DNA from: PALSA-188 sp050746185
Lineage (GTDB): Bacteria > Acidobacteriota > Terriglobia > Terriglobales > Acidobacteriaceae
Assembly (NCBI GenBank): GCA_050746185.1
Contig: JBOGLA010000002.1
Span: 28,439-92,438 of the forward strand
Length of the DNA stretch: 64,000 nucleotides
Direction of reading: 5' to 3'
The notes beneath the pieces are model-generated. The model was not told the origin of the DNA and made no database searches. It was given only the letters and a program-made list of their open reading frames with translations. Shown piece by piece: positions 8,309 to 16,290 of the stretch (its first letter is position 1; each line of letters starts with the position of its first letter). The position numbers and the translations under genes were made by a program.

Positions 8309-10657
8309 ATGGCCACGTCCCTCACTCTTGCCATTACCCCGGAAGTCATTCGGGAGCACGGCATCACCCCTGACGAATACGAGAAGATCAAACAGCTACT
8401 AGGCGGGCGTGAACCCACAATCACCGAGCTGGGAATTTTCAGCGTGATGTGGAGCGAGCACTGTTCGTACAAATCCTCGCGTGTGCACCTGAAAAGGTTG
8501 CCGACTCGCAGCCGCCTGGTGGTGCAGGGTCCGGGCGAGAATGCCGGAATCATTGACATCGGCGACGGATGGGCGTGCGCTTTCAAAATCGAATCGCACA
8601 ATCATCCTTCGTTCATTGAGCCCTTTCAGGGTGCGGCGACCGGGGTGGGCGGTATTTTGCGCGATATTTTTACCATGGGCGCAAGGCCGGTCGCGATAAT
8701 GGATTCGCTGCGCTTTGGACCGATCCAATCAAACAATGGAGCGACGGGCGTCCCGCCCGTCAATTCCGCGGACAAGAGGCTCCGCGCCACGCAGGCCGAG
8801 ATTCATAAGAATCACTCCGTGCTCGAAGGCGTGGTCAGTGGCATCGCTTCGTATGGAAATTGTTTCGGCGTTCCGAATCTCGGCGGCGAGACTAAGTTTG
8901 AATCCTGCTACTCCGGCAATCCGCTGGTGAACGCGTTTGCTTTAGGGCTCGTACGCCGGGATGAAATCTTTTACGCGAAGGCAGCAGGCCTGGGGAATCC
9001 CGTCATCTACGTCGGCTCGAAAACGGGACGCGACGGCATCCACGGCGCCACCATGGCCAGCGAAGAATTCAGCGAAGGCTCCGAGGCGAAGCGCCCCAAC
9101 GTGCAGGTGGGCGATCCGTTCATGGAAAAGCTGCTGCTTGAGGCCTGTCTCGAAGCCATGCAGACCGGCGCAATCGTCGCTATTCAAGATATGGGCGCTG
9201 CCGGCCTGACATGCTCAACCTGCGAAATGGGCGCTCGCGGTCATGTGGGAATCGAGATTGAACTTGATCGGGTTCCGCAGCGCGAAACCGGCATGAGCGC
9301 CTACGAAATCATGCTAAGCGAGTCGCAGGAGCGGATGTTGCTGGTCGCAGAAAAGGGCCGAGAAGACGAAGTTTTTCGCGTCTTCGAGAAATGGGGACTC
9401 GACGCAGTCGAAGTCGGCACGGTTATCAGCGAAGACACGATGCGGGTACTTCATCATGGGAAAGTCGTGGCGGAGATTCCAAACCCCGCGCTCACCGACG
9501 ATGCGCCAGTCTATCAGCGCCCCATGGAGCGGTGGGAGCCGCCGGTGCCGCGAGAAAAGCCGCAGCACATCACACTGGGAAGCCCTGCGGATCACACGTC
9601 AAACTTGAAGCGATTATTGGGTAGTCCGAACATTTGCGGGAAACGCTGGGTGTGGCAGCAATACGACCACATGGTTCAAACCAACACCGTCGAAGGCCCC
9701 GGGGCGGGGGACGCGGGAGTCATCCGCATCAAAGGCTCCAATCGCGGGCTGGCGATGTCGCTGGATGGCAATGGGCGGTGGTGTTATTTGGATCCAAAGC
9801 TTGGCGCGATGCACGCGGTCGCGGAAGCAGCGCGAAATGTGGCTTGCTCCGGCGCGACTCCGGTGGGCGCGACTAATTGCCTGAACTTTGGCAATCCCGA
9901 GAAGCCGCACATCATGTGGCAGTTTTCGCAGGTGATTGACGGCATCACCAAAGCTTGCGAAGAACTCGAAGTGCCCATCACCGGCGGCAACGTAAGCTTT
10001 TACAACGAGACACTGGGAGAAGGCATCTATCCGACCCCGGTGATTGGAATTGTGGGCATTCTCGAAGACGCGCGTAAAGCGATTTTTCCGCACTTCCGAA
10101 ATGTGGGACGCGATGTGGTACTGCTGCGAGGTTCGGAGCCCGGCGATTTGACCGACGCTGAATCAGAGTTTGGATCGTCTGACTACGTGAAAGAAGTTCT
10201 AGGATGCCTGTGGGGATTTCCTCCCGCGCTGGAGCTCGAAAGGGAGGCTGCGTTGCAGAAGGCATTGATTGAGATGATCCGGACGGGTCTGCTCGAATCC
10301 GCGCACGACTGCTCCGATGGCGGAATTGCCGTCGCCTTGGCGAAAGCTGCCTTCCCGCAAGGCATTGGAATCAAAGCAGATATAGCTCCGCACGATCTTC
10401 CCGCAGAATTTGTTCTGTTTGGGGAGGACACCGGCCGGGTCATCATCTCTTGCGACCCAAGCCGTCTGCCACGAATCCAACAAGTAGCGGTAGAATACGG
10501 CTTGTCTGCCGAAAAGATCGGGGAAACCGTCCCAGAAAGATTTGAAATCAAAATTGATGGCGCGGTTGTAGTGTCGGCAGAGGTTTCCGAATTGCGCAGA
10601 GATTTTGAAGGCGCGTTAGAGAAAGCGCTGAACGCAGATTTAGGAGTTGCAGTCTAG
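8309..10657 (+). CDS. purL: Phosphoribosylformylglycinamidine synthase, subunit II
   Basis: Catalyses the ATP-dependent amidation of FGAR to FGAM in purine synthesis, with the small PurS and glutaminase PurQ. 782 residues, the small-type PurL. Markers include VMWSEHCSYKSSR near the start, ESHNHPSFIEPFQGAATGVGG, QDMGAAGLTCSTCEMG and ITGGNVSFYNET. An unusual insertion of roughly 20-28 residues follows DSLRFGPI (about residues 142-165); its DNA matches the dispersed hairpin repeats of this genome (8735-8792) and stays in frame. purF follows after 95 bases; purS and purQ are not in the window. Confidence 0.96.
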   Translation: MATSLTLAITPEVIREHGITPDEYEKIKQLLGGREPTITELGIFSVMWSEHCSYKSSRVHLKRLPTRSRLVVQGPGENAGIIDIGDGWACAFKIESHNHPSFIEPFQGAATGVGGILRDIFTMGARPVAIMDSLRFGPIQSNNGATGVPPVNSADKRLRATQAEIHKNHSVLEGVVSGIASYGNCFGVPNLGGETKFESCYSGNPLVNAFALGLVRRDEIFYAKAAGLGNPVIYVGSKTGRDGIHGATMASEEFSEGSEAKRPNVQVGDPFMEKLLLEACLEAMQTGAIVAIQDMGAAGLTCSTCEMGARGHVGIEIELDRVPQRETGMSAYEIMLSESQERMLLVAEKGREDEVFRVFEKWGLDAVEVGTVISEDTMRVLHHGKVVAEIPNPALTDDAPVYQRPMERWEPPVPREKPQHITLGSPADHTSNLKRLLGSPNICGKRWVWQQYDHMVQTNTVEGPGAGDAGVIRIKGSNRGLAMSLDGNGRWCYLDPKLGAMHAVAEAARNVACSGATPVGATNCLNFGNPEKPHIMWQFSQVIDGITKACEELEVPITGGNVSFYNETLGEGIYPTPVIGIVGILEDARKAIFPHFRNVGRDVVLLRGSEPGDLTDAESEFGSSDYVKEVLGCLWGFPPALELEREAALQKALIEMIRTGLLESAHDCSDGGIAVALAKAAFPQGIGIKADIAPHDLPAEFVLFGEDTGRVIISCDPSRLPRIQQVAVEYGLSAEKIGETVPERFEIKIDGAVVVSAEVSELRRDFEGALEKALNADLGVAV
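8735..8792. repeat. Dispersed repeat inserted in frame within purL
   Basis: Reads ATGGAGCGACGGGCGTCC, then CGCCCGTCAA and GCGGACAAGAGGCTCCGCGC. The first part is the reverse complement of repeat text at 50082-50107 (CGCCCGTCGCTCCATCG) and related to 28290-28322; the second is a variant of the unit at 8208-8233. No stop codon is created in the purL frame. Confidence 0.75.
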
Positions 10658-10664
10658 CGGGGAA

Positions 10665-10713
10665 TGTCGAGCTTTCGCTCGACTGGACAGCCGGGGCGGC
10701 TGTCCCTACGTGG
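10665..10713. repeat. Modular double-hairpin repeat
   Basis: Hairpin 1 is GTCGAGC-tttc-GCTCGAC and hairpin 2 is GGACAGCC-ggggc-GGCTGTCC, ending CTACGTGG. The same two-hairpin module is at 48171-48218. It fills half of the purL-purF spacer. Confidence 0.8.
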
Positions 10714-10752
10714 CCTTTTACGGTTGGCAAAGAGCCGGGAGCGAAAAGCCAA

Positions 10753-12186
10753 ATGCCTACTTCCGACAAGTTCAAAGACGAGTGCGGAGTAGTCGCAATC
10801 TACTCCAACCCTGAAGCGGAGAAGCTCGCCTACCTCGGGCTGCATGCCCTACAACATCGAGGGCAGGAATCCGCAGGCATCGTGACCTCCAACGGCATGG
10901 CCTTGAACATGCACAAGTCTATGGGCCTGGTCGCCGACATTTTCACCGAGGAAGAACTTGCCAAACTGCACGGCACCCTTGCCATCGGCCACACCCGATA
11001 TTCCACCGCCGGCGACTCGTCGTTGCTCAACGCCCAGCCGATCATGGTGCAATCGAATAAAGGAATGATGGCGCTGGCGCACAATGGGAACCTGGTCAAT
11101 GCATACGAAATTCGGAGCCGCATGGAGAGCCAAGGGTCCATCTTCCAAACCAGCAGCGACACCGAAATCATCGTTCATCTGATCGCGTTTTCAAAAGAAC
11201 AAACCCTGCCGGAAGCTATGGCTGACGCCCTTCGCCGCGTGGAGGGCGCGTTCTCGCTGGTGATGATCAGCCCTGACCGCATTTTTGCGGCGCGCGATCC
11301 TCGCGGATTCCGTCCCCTGGCTATGGGTAAAATTCCGGCGCAGGCGGGACAAAAACACGACACCATCGTATTCGCGTCGGAAACGTGCGCCTTCGACCTT
11401 ATCGGCGCGACTTACGAAAGAGAAGTCAAGCCGGGCGAATTGATCGTTGTCGGCCCCGAAGGCGTGACCTCGCGCTTTTACGCGACGCCGATGGCCCAAT
11501 CCAGTTGCATCTTCGAGCATGTTTATTTTTCCCGCCCTGACAGCCGTGTGTTTGGGCGCCCGGTGCAGGAGAGCCGGGAGAATCTAGGTTGCCAGCTTGC
11601 CCGGGAAGCCCCCGCCGATGCGGACGTCGTGGTTCCCGTGCCTGACTCCGGCGTGACCGCCGCCATTGGCTACGCCGCTGAAAGCGGGATCCCGCTGCGA
11701 TTTGGATTGATCCGCAATCACTATGTAGGACGAACTTTCATTGAGCCGCGGCAGGCAGTTCGCGATTTTGGAGTCAAGCTGAAATTGAACCCGGTGCGAA
11801 GTCTGCTCGAAGGCAAGCGCGTCGTGCTGATTGACGATTCCATCGTTCGCGGAACCACCAGCCGCAAGATCGTGCGCATGATTCGCACCGCGGGCGCAAA
11901 AGAAGTGCACATGCGCATTTCTTGTCCGCCTACGATTTCGCCGTGTTTCTACGGGGTGGATACGCCCTCGAAAAAAGAACTTATAGCGGCCAACAATTCA
12001 GTCGAACAAATTCGAGAATATATCGGTGCGGATTCTTTAGCGTATCTTTCCCTCGACGGCATGAAGAAAGCCTGCGGCGATGGCGAGAAAACCTCCTACT
12101 GCACCGCCTGCTACACCGGAAAATATCCCACCAACTGGGTGGATGTGGAAGAAATACAGCCCGCCACGGTCGCCGTAAAGCGCTGA
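10753..12186 (+). CDS. purF: Amidophosphoribosyltransferase
   Basis: First committed enzyme of purine synthesis: PRPP plus glutamine gives 5-phosphoribosylamine. 477 residues. The N-terminal Ntn-type glutaminase begins after a short propeptide, with the likely nucleophile Cys in DECGVVAIYS, then LQHRGQESAGI. The PRPP-binding loop is VVLIDDSIVRGTTS. Cysteines in SSCIFEHVYF, SCPPTISPC and the C-terminal SYCTACYTGKYP suggest the iron-sulphur type of PurF known from Bacillus. Likely co-transcribed with purL. Confidence 0.97.
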   Translation: MPTSDKFKDECGVVAIYSNPEAEKLAYLGLHALQHRGQESAGIVTSNGMALNMHKSMGLVADIFTEEELAKLHGTLAIGHTRYSTAGDSSLLNAQPIMVQSNKGMMALAHNGNLVNAYEIRSRMESQGSIFQTSSDTEIIVHLIAFSKEQTLPEAMADALRRVEGAFSLVMISPDRIFAARDPRGFRPLAMGKIPAQAGQKHDTIVFASETCAFDLIGATYEREVKPGELIVVGPEGVTSRFYATPMAQSSCIFEHVYFSRPDSRVFGRPVQESRENLGCQLAREAPADADVVVPVPDSGVTAAIGYAAESGIPLRFGLIRNHYVGRTFIEPRQAVRDFGVKLKLNPVRSLLEGKRVVLIDDSIVRGTTSRKIVRMIRTAGAKEVHMRISCPPTISPCFYGVDTPSKKELIAANNSVEQIREYIGADSLAYLSLDGMKKACGDGEKTSYCTACYTGKYPTNWVDVEEIQPATVAVKR

Positions 12187-12210
12187 GGCCGCTCTGATAA
12201 GGTCCTACCA

Positions 12211-12451
12211 CTGTCATTTCGAGCGCAGCACAATTGCCCGTTTGCGGGTAATTGTGCGAAGTCGAGAAACCTGCTGGTTTTCCTCGGAGCTTGTTCAGAG
12301 TTTCCCTGGAATTCTTTTCGTAGCTTCCTCCCCGACCGGGCTGACCTTTTTTGAATTCTGTCATTCGGAGCGGACGGCAGTCCGTGAGGAATCTGCTTTT
12401 GATTGAGGCTAAAAAAGCAGGTTCCTTGAGCAAAATCCTCTCGGAATGACA
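12211..12451. repeat. Two palindromic repeat elements after purF
   Basis: The first (about 12211-12285) starts TGTCATTTCGAGCGCAGC and encloses a strong stem, CACAATTgCCCG with CGGGtAATTGTG. The second (12359-12451, 93 bases) has ends TGTCATTCGGAG and CTCGGAATGACA, with nested arms GGAATCTGCTTTT and AAAAAGCAGGTTCC. They fill nearly the whole 271-base spacer between convergent purF and prmC. No gene or classical terminator was seen. Confidence 0.78.
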
Positions 12452-12457
12452 ACTGCA

Positions 12458-13333
12458 TTAGCCCGCTGTCTTCAGCGCACTTGCTACCCTTGGGATTCCC
12501 TGCAAATCGTTTGTGATCGTGATTTCGTCCCATCCCTGTAACAATTGCTTTACTCCCTCCGCGATCGTCCCGCTGATTTCCATCACCAGCCAGCCTCCGG
12601 GCTTAACCACGGATTGAGCTTGCGGAATTAAGCGCTCGATAACTTCCAGCCCGGTCGTCCCGGCAAATACGGCCTGGCGCGGCTCGAATTTCCGGACTTC
12701 CAGTTGGACTTGATCGGCCTCCGATTCGCCGACGTAGGGCGGATTAGAAACTACGAAATCAAACCTGGCTGATTCGAATCCTTGCAGCAGATCTGCGAGA
12801 TGGAATTGGACTCTGCTGTCAAATTGATGTCGGGCGGCATTGATCCGGGCGACTTCCAGCGCCGTAGCAGAAATGTCAGTGGCATGGATTTCCGCTTGCG
12901 GCAGTTCTTTAGCCAACGCAACTGCGATACATCCGGAGCCGGTTCCAACGTCAACGATCCGAACAGTGGCGGGCGAGAGCTTGCCCTGCGTTTGTCGAAG
13001 GGGCGGCCGCCCCACACGATCCAAAACTGCCTCAATCACGTGCTCCGTCTCGGGACGCGGAATCAGCACGGCCGGCGAAACTAGGAAGTCCATTCCCCAG
13101 AATTCCTGATGCCCCGTGATGTACTGCGCCGGAACTCCATGCGCACGTTCAGCCAAAGCATTATCGTAGCGATTCACTTCTTCCTGCGTGAGTTCCCGCT
13201 CGGGATGCGCGTAGAGATATGCCCTGTCACAGCTCAGCGCGAACATGAGCAACAATTCGGCATTCATGCGCGGGGATGGAACGGTGGCGGTAAGGCGGGA
13301 AGTCGCAGTAAGAAGAGCCTGATGAAGCAGCAT
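12458..13333 (-). CDS. prmC: Peptide chain release factor N5-glutamine methyltransferase
   Basis: Methylates the glutamine of the GGQ motif in release factors RF1 and RF2. 291 residues. SAM-binding motif I is IVDVGTGSGCIAVALA and the catalytic motif is VVSNPPYV. The linker before motif I contains the unexpected peptide PPLRQTQGKL, whose DNA (12978-13013) matches the intergenic repeat CCCTTCGAC...CAGGGCA, so a repeat seems to have entered in frame. Its substrate gene prfA lies about 600 bases away on the same strand, separated by two small oppositely oriented genes. Confidence 0.93.
   Translation of the reverse strand: MLLHQALLTATSRLTATVPSPRMNAELLLMFALSCDRAYLYAHPERELTQEEVNRYDNALAERAHGVPAQYITGHQEFWGMDFLVSPAVLIPRPETEHVIEAVLDRVGRPPLRQTQGKLSPATVRIVDVGTGSGCIAVALAKELPQAEIHATDISATALEVARINAARHQFDSRVQFHLADLLQGFESARFDFVVSNPPYVGESEADQVQLEVRKFEPRQAVFAGTTGLEVIERLIPQAQSVVKPGGWLVMEISGTIAEGVKQLLQGWDEITITNDLQGIPRVASALKTAG
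12978..13013. repeat. Dispersed repeat fragment inside prmC
   Basis: On the minus strand it reads GGGGCGGCCGCCCC, then TTCGACAAACGCAGGGCAAG. This matches CCCCTTCGACTGCGCTCAGGGCAGGCT in the spacer at 50907 apart from a few changes. It encodes PLRQTQGK without breaking the frame. Confidence 0.65.
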
Positions 13334-13405
13334 TTCAGTATCTTAAGGGTATTCGTCGGTACGGTTAGATACGTATAATAAACTTGATGTTTTTCGAAAT
13401 GGCCG

Positions 13406-13648
13406 ATGAAGACCACACGATATTTTCGTGAACAGGTCTTGAGAAAAAGGCCATATATTCAGTTGGAATGGTGCGAGAAAATTCTTGCCCAGCCAATCGC
13501 GCGCACGGTCCAATCCGATGGACGGATTCGTTTCTGGGGAATTGTTCCGGAATTTGGCAACCGGGTCATTCGCGTGGTGACCTTGCATGATGGGGAGACG
13601 GTGCACAACGCGTTTCCCGACAGAGATTTCAAGCCCCCGGAGATTTGA
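13406..13648 (+). CDS. Small conserved hypothetical protein, toxin-like partner of a DUF2283 gene
   Basis: 80 residues, mixed charge and aromatic-rich (KRPYIQLEWCEKIL, RIRFWGIVPEFG, TLHDGETVHNAFPD). It resembles small proteins I associate with DUF4258-type putative toxins paired with DUF2283 proteins, though the family assignment is from memory of the style. It ends 11 bases before the DUF2283 gene, so the pair is probably co-transcribed. No strong ribosome-binding site precedes ATG 13406. No function is demonstrated. Confidence 0.65.
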   Translation: MKTTRYFREQVLRKRPYIQLEWCEKILAQPIARTVQSDGRIRFWGIVPEFGNRVIRVVTLHDGETVHNAFPDRDFKPPEI

Positions 13649-13659
13649 AGGGATTTTTT

Positions 13660-13890
13660 ATGAAACTGCATTATGACCGGGAAACCGACTCGCTGTACAT
13701 TGACTTGAATTCCCGGCCCAGCGCCGATTCTCGCGAAATTCAGGAAGGCGTGGTCGTTGACGTGGATTCAAACGGGAAGCTTGTCGGGATTGATATTCAG
13801 CACGCCTCCGAAGTTTTGGATCTTGCTACGTTCGAGGCCGATTCTTTACTTTCAGCCGGCCCACAGTTGCCGGGAACTTCTGGGCGATAA
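13660..13890 (+). CDS. DUF2283 family small protein
   Basis: 76 residues with the DUF2283 signature: MKLHYDRETDSLYIDL at the start, then EIQEGVVVDVDSNGKLVGIDI and HASEVLDL. GAAGGGA about nine bases before ATG 13660 supports this start over an upstream TTG. The partner just upstream gives a two-gene arrangement common for putative toxin-antitoxin modules. The biochemical role of DUF2283 is not known to me. Confidence 0.78.
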   Translation: MKLHYDRETDSLYIDLNSRPSADSREIQEGVVVDVDSNGKLVGIDIQHASEVLDLATFEADSLLSAGPQLPGTSGR

Positions 13891-13953
13891 AAAACTGCTG
13901 TCCCCAATTCATCTGTTCTCGTCGCAGGTCGTCTGGGCCTTTGACCCGGAATT

Positions 13954-15033
13954 TCAGGCGACTCCCGCCGTTTCGTGCTTAAGCTTTTCTTCCTGGTAGT
14001 GCGTCTCCAACGCCTCGAGAATTGGCTGTAGTTTCCCGTCCATCACTTCCTGCAATTGATGGATGGTCAAACCTATGCGATGGTCGGTCACGCGGTTCTG
14101 CGGAAAATTGTAGGTACGAATTTTTTCGCTGCGGTCTCCCGATCCAACCATCGCTTTGCGTTCTTTGGCCAGCGCGTCCTGTTGCTTCTGCATCTCCATT
14201 TCGTAAAGCCGGGCCCGCAGAACCCGCATTCCCTTTTCGCGATTCTTGATCTGCGATTTTTCATCCTGGCAGCTCACTACCGTGTTTGTCGGCAGATGCG
14301 TGATTCGCACCGCCGAATACGTCGTATTCACCGATTGCCCGCCGGGACCGGACGAGCAGAACGTATCAATACGCAGGTCTTTCGCTTCGATTTTGACGTC
14401 CACATCCTCCGCTTCGGGTAGCACCGCGACGGTGACCGCCGAAGTATGCACCCGCCCCTGCTGTTCGGTCGCGGGAACCCTCTGCACGCGATGAACTCCG
14501 CTCTCGTATTTCAACTGCGAGTACACGCGCTTGCCTTCGATGATTGCGATAACTTCCTTCAAGCCCCCTACGGAGGATTCAGAAGTGGAAAGCACTTCCA
14601 CTTTCCAGCGCTGAATCTCAGCGTATCGTGTATACATGCGGAATATTTCCGCGGCAAATAGAGTGGCTTCATCGCCACCCGTGCCGGCGCGAATTTCCAG
14701 GATCACATCTTTTTCGTCGTTGGGATCTTTAGGCAACAGCAACACCCTTAGCTCTTGCTCAATGACCGCTGCTCGTGATTCCAGGCGCGTCAGCTCTTCC
14801 CGCGCGTAAGCCAGCATCTCCGGGTCTTTTTCGTCGGCCAGCATGGTTCGACTTTCCGCAATGCCTCGCGTCAGGTCTTTGTACTCGCGATATTTCTCGA
14901 CGATCGCCGCAATTTCGCTGTGCGCCTTGGCGGCCTTCTGGTATTTCGCGGAGTCATTCATCGTCTCCGGCGAAGCCAGAAGTTTGTTTAGCCCCTCGTA
15001 ACGGGTTTCGATTTGATCTAGACGCTCAAACAT
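13954..15033 (-). CDS. prfA: Peptide chain release factor 1
   Basis: Recognises UAA and UAG stop codons and triggers peptide release. 359 residues, normal for RF1. The anticodon-like tripeptide is PAT at residues 187-189 (RVPATEQQGR), which marks RF1 rather than RF2. The GGQ motif is at 231-233 in SSGPGGQSVNTTYS; its glutamine is the PrmC target. Its short upstream spacer carries two palindromic repeats. Confidence 0.97.
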   Translation of the reverse strand: MFERLDQIETRYEGLNKLLASPETMNDSAKYQKAAKAHSEIAAIVEKYREYKDLTRGIAESRTMLADEKDPEMLAYAREELTRLESRAAVIEQELRVLLLPKDPNDEKDVILEIRAGTGGDEATLFAAEIFRMYTRYAEIQRWKVEVLSTSESSVGGLKEVIAIIEGKRVYSQLKYESGVHRVQRVPATEQQGRVHTSAVTVAVLPEAEDVDVKIEAKDLRIDTFCSSGPGGQSVNTTYSAVRITHLPTNTVVSCQDEKSQIKNREKGMRVLRARLYEMEMQKQQDALAKERKAMVGSGDRSEKIRTYNFPQNRVTDHRIGLTIHQLQEVMDGKLQPILEALETHYQEEKLKHETAGVA

Positions 15034-15046
15034 AAGTCAGTCTGTA

Positions 15047-15107
15047 GAGACGTAGCTTGCTACGTCTCCGTTTTCAACCGTAGAGACGCAGCAAGCTGCG
15101 TCTCTAC
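15047..15107. repeat. Pair of GAGACG palindromes
   Basis: GAGACGTAGC-tt-GCTACGTCTC at 15047-15068 and GTAGAGACGCAGC-aa-GCTGCGTCTCTAC at 15080-15107, both perfect inverted repeats around a 2-base centre. The paired positions differ between copies (GTAGC versus GCAGC) yet still match. Related copies: 52812-52833 and 61039-61087. Confidence 0.85.
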
Positions 15108-15168
15108 CCAACCGTCAAATAATTATGATTGTTTGCAGGTGCGTGAGTAAAGATGGTCGCCGTCACCG

Positions 15169-16179
15169 CTATGCGATTACCAGTTCCCCACCGTGCTGCG
15201 CTTCCAGTTCCATGGCGAGGTTCAGCGCATCAATAGCACACTGCGCCTGAGCATCGGCGGGCGGCTTGGTGGTCACGCGCTGCATCCACAATCCAGGAGT
15301 AGTCATTACGGCGAAGAGCGATCCCCGATGCTTCGCCGCGAAGCGGATGATTTCGTACGACAACCCCGCAATTACCGGAAGCAGCGCAATGCGCACGGCA
15401 AACCTGGCCCAGAAAGTGGTTACCGGAATCAGCGTATAGACGCCAATGGAGATGATCATAACCGTCATCAAGAAACTGGTGCCGCAACGCGGATGGAACG
15501 TCGAATAACGCTGCACCGCATTCGTTTCCATGGCATCGCCGTTCTCGAAGGCAAACACCGTCTTGTGTTCGGCGCCATGATATTCATAAACGCGTCGAAT
15601 GTCGGGCATCAGCGAAACTCCCCAGATGAACAGCAAAAACAGAAGCAGGCGGATGACGCCGTCCACCACGTTGAAGATGATCTGCCCGCTGAAAACCGGA
15701 TCAATCTTCTTCAGTTCCGTGGCCGCCACCAGGGGGATAAATTTGTACATGAAGATAAAAAAGCCGACTGAAATAATTATGTTGACCGCGGCCATCCACC
15801 CACTGATTTCCAATTTCTTTTTCCCGGTGTTCTCCGCTTCTTTCGGCTGCAATTCTTCGAGGGCGACGTTGGCTGAAAAGCGCAGCGCGCGGAAACCCAG
15901 CGTCATCGCATGTCCTAGGGTCATGACTCCGCGAACCACGGGCCATCCCATCCATTTATGCTTTTCAGAAAGCCTTTCCAAAGGCTCGCTGTGAGTCGAA
16001 ACATCACCCGAAGGCTTGCGGCACGCAATCGCCCATGCGTGAGGAGAGCGCATCATAACCCCTTCGAGCACGGCTTGGCCTCCCACCAAGGTCTCTTCCC
16101 CGCCTTCGAGCGCGGGGAGAAGTTGCACGGCCACCAGAAAATGCGACCATGTTCGCAGGAATTTCCTCAATGAAAGCAT
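15169..16179 (-). CDS. DUF1385 family integral membrane protein
   Basis: About 336 residues from ATG 16179. The DUF1385 signature GGQAVLEGVMMRSPHAWA is near the N-terminus, followed by several hydrophobic segments (IIISVGFFIFMYKFIP, LLLFLLFIWGVSLMP, VMIISIGVYTLIPV) and the conserved HGAEHKTVFAFE. B. subtilis YqhQ belongs to this family; its function is unclear. The frame is open 35 codons further upstream, but GGAGG before 16179 and the family start favour the shorter form. It lies upstream of prfA on the same strand, an association seen in many genomes. Confidence 0.85.
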   Translation of the reverse strand: MLSLRKFLRTWSHFLVAVQLLPALEGGEETLVGGQAVLEGVMMRSPHAWAIACRKPSGDVSTHSEPLERLSEKHKWMGWPVVRGVMTLGHAMTLGFRALRFSANVALEELQPKEAENTGKKKLEISGWMAAVNIIISVGFFIFMYKFIPLVAATELKKIDPVFSGQIIFNVVDGVIRLLLFLLFIWGVSLMPDIRRVYEYHGAEHKTVFAFENGDAMETNAVQRYSTFHPRCGTSFLMTVMIISIGVYTLIPVTTFWARFAVRIALLPVIAGLSYEIIRFAAKHRGSLFAVMTTPGLWMQRVTTKPPADAQAQCAIDALNLAMELEAQHGGELVIA

Positions 16180-16290
16180 ATGGATTGGATGATCCTCCGC
16201 GCCGAAAGGCACAAACATTAGAATAACACGGATGTCCACCCTCGAAGGCGGCCGCAACCTGCGGGAAGCAATGGGTTTAAACACGGGCGC

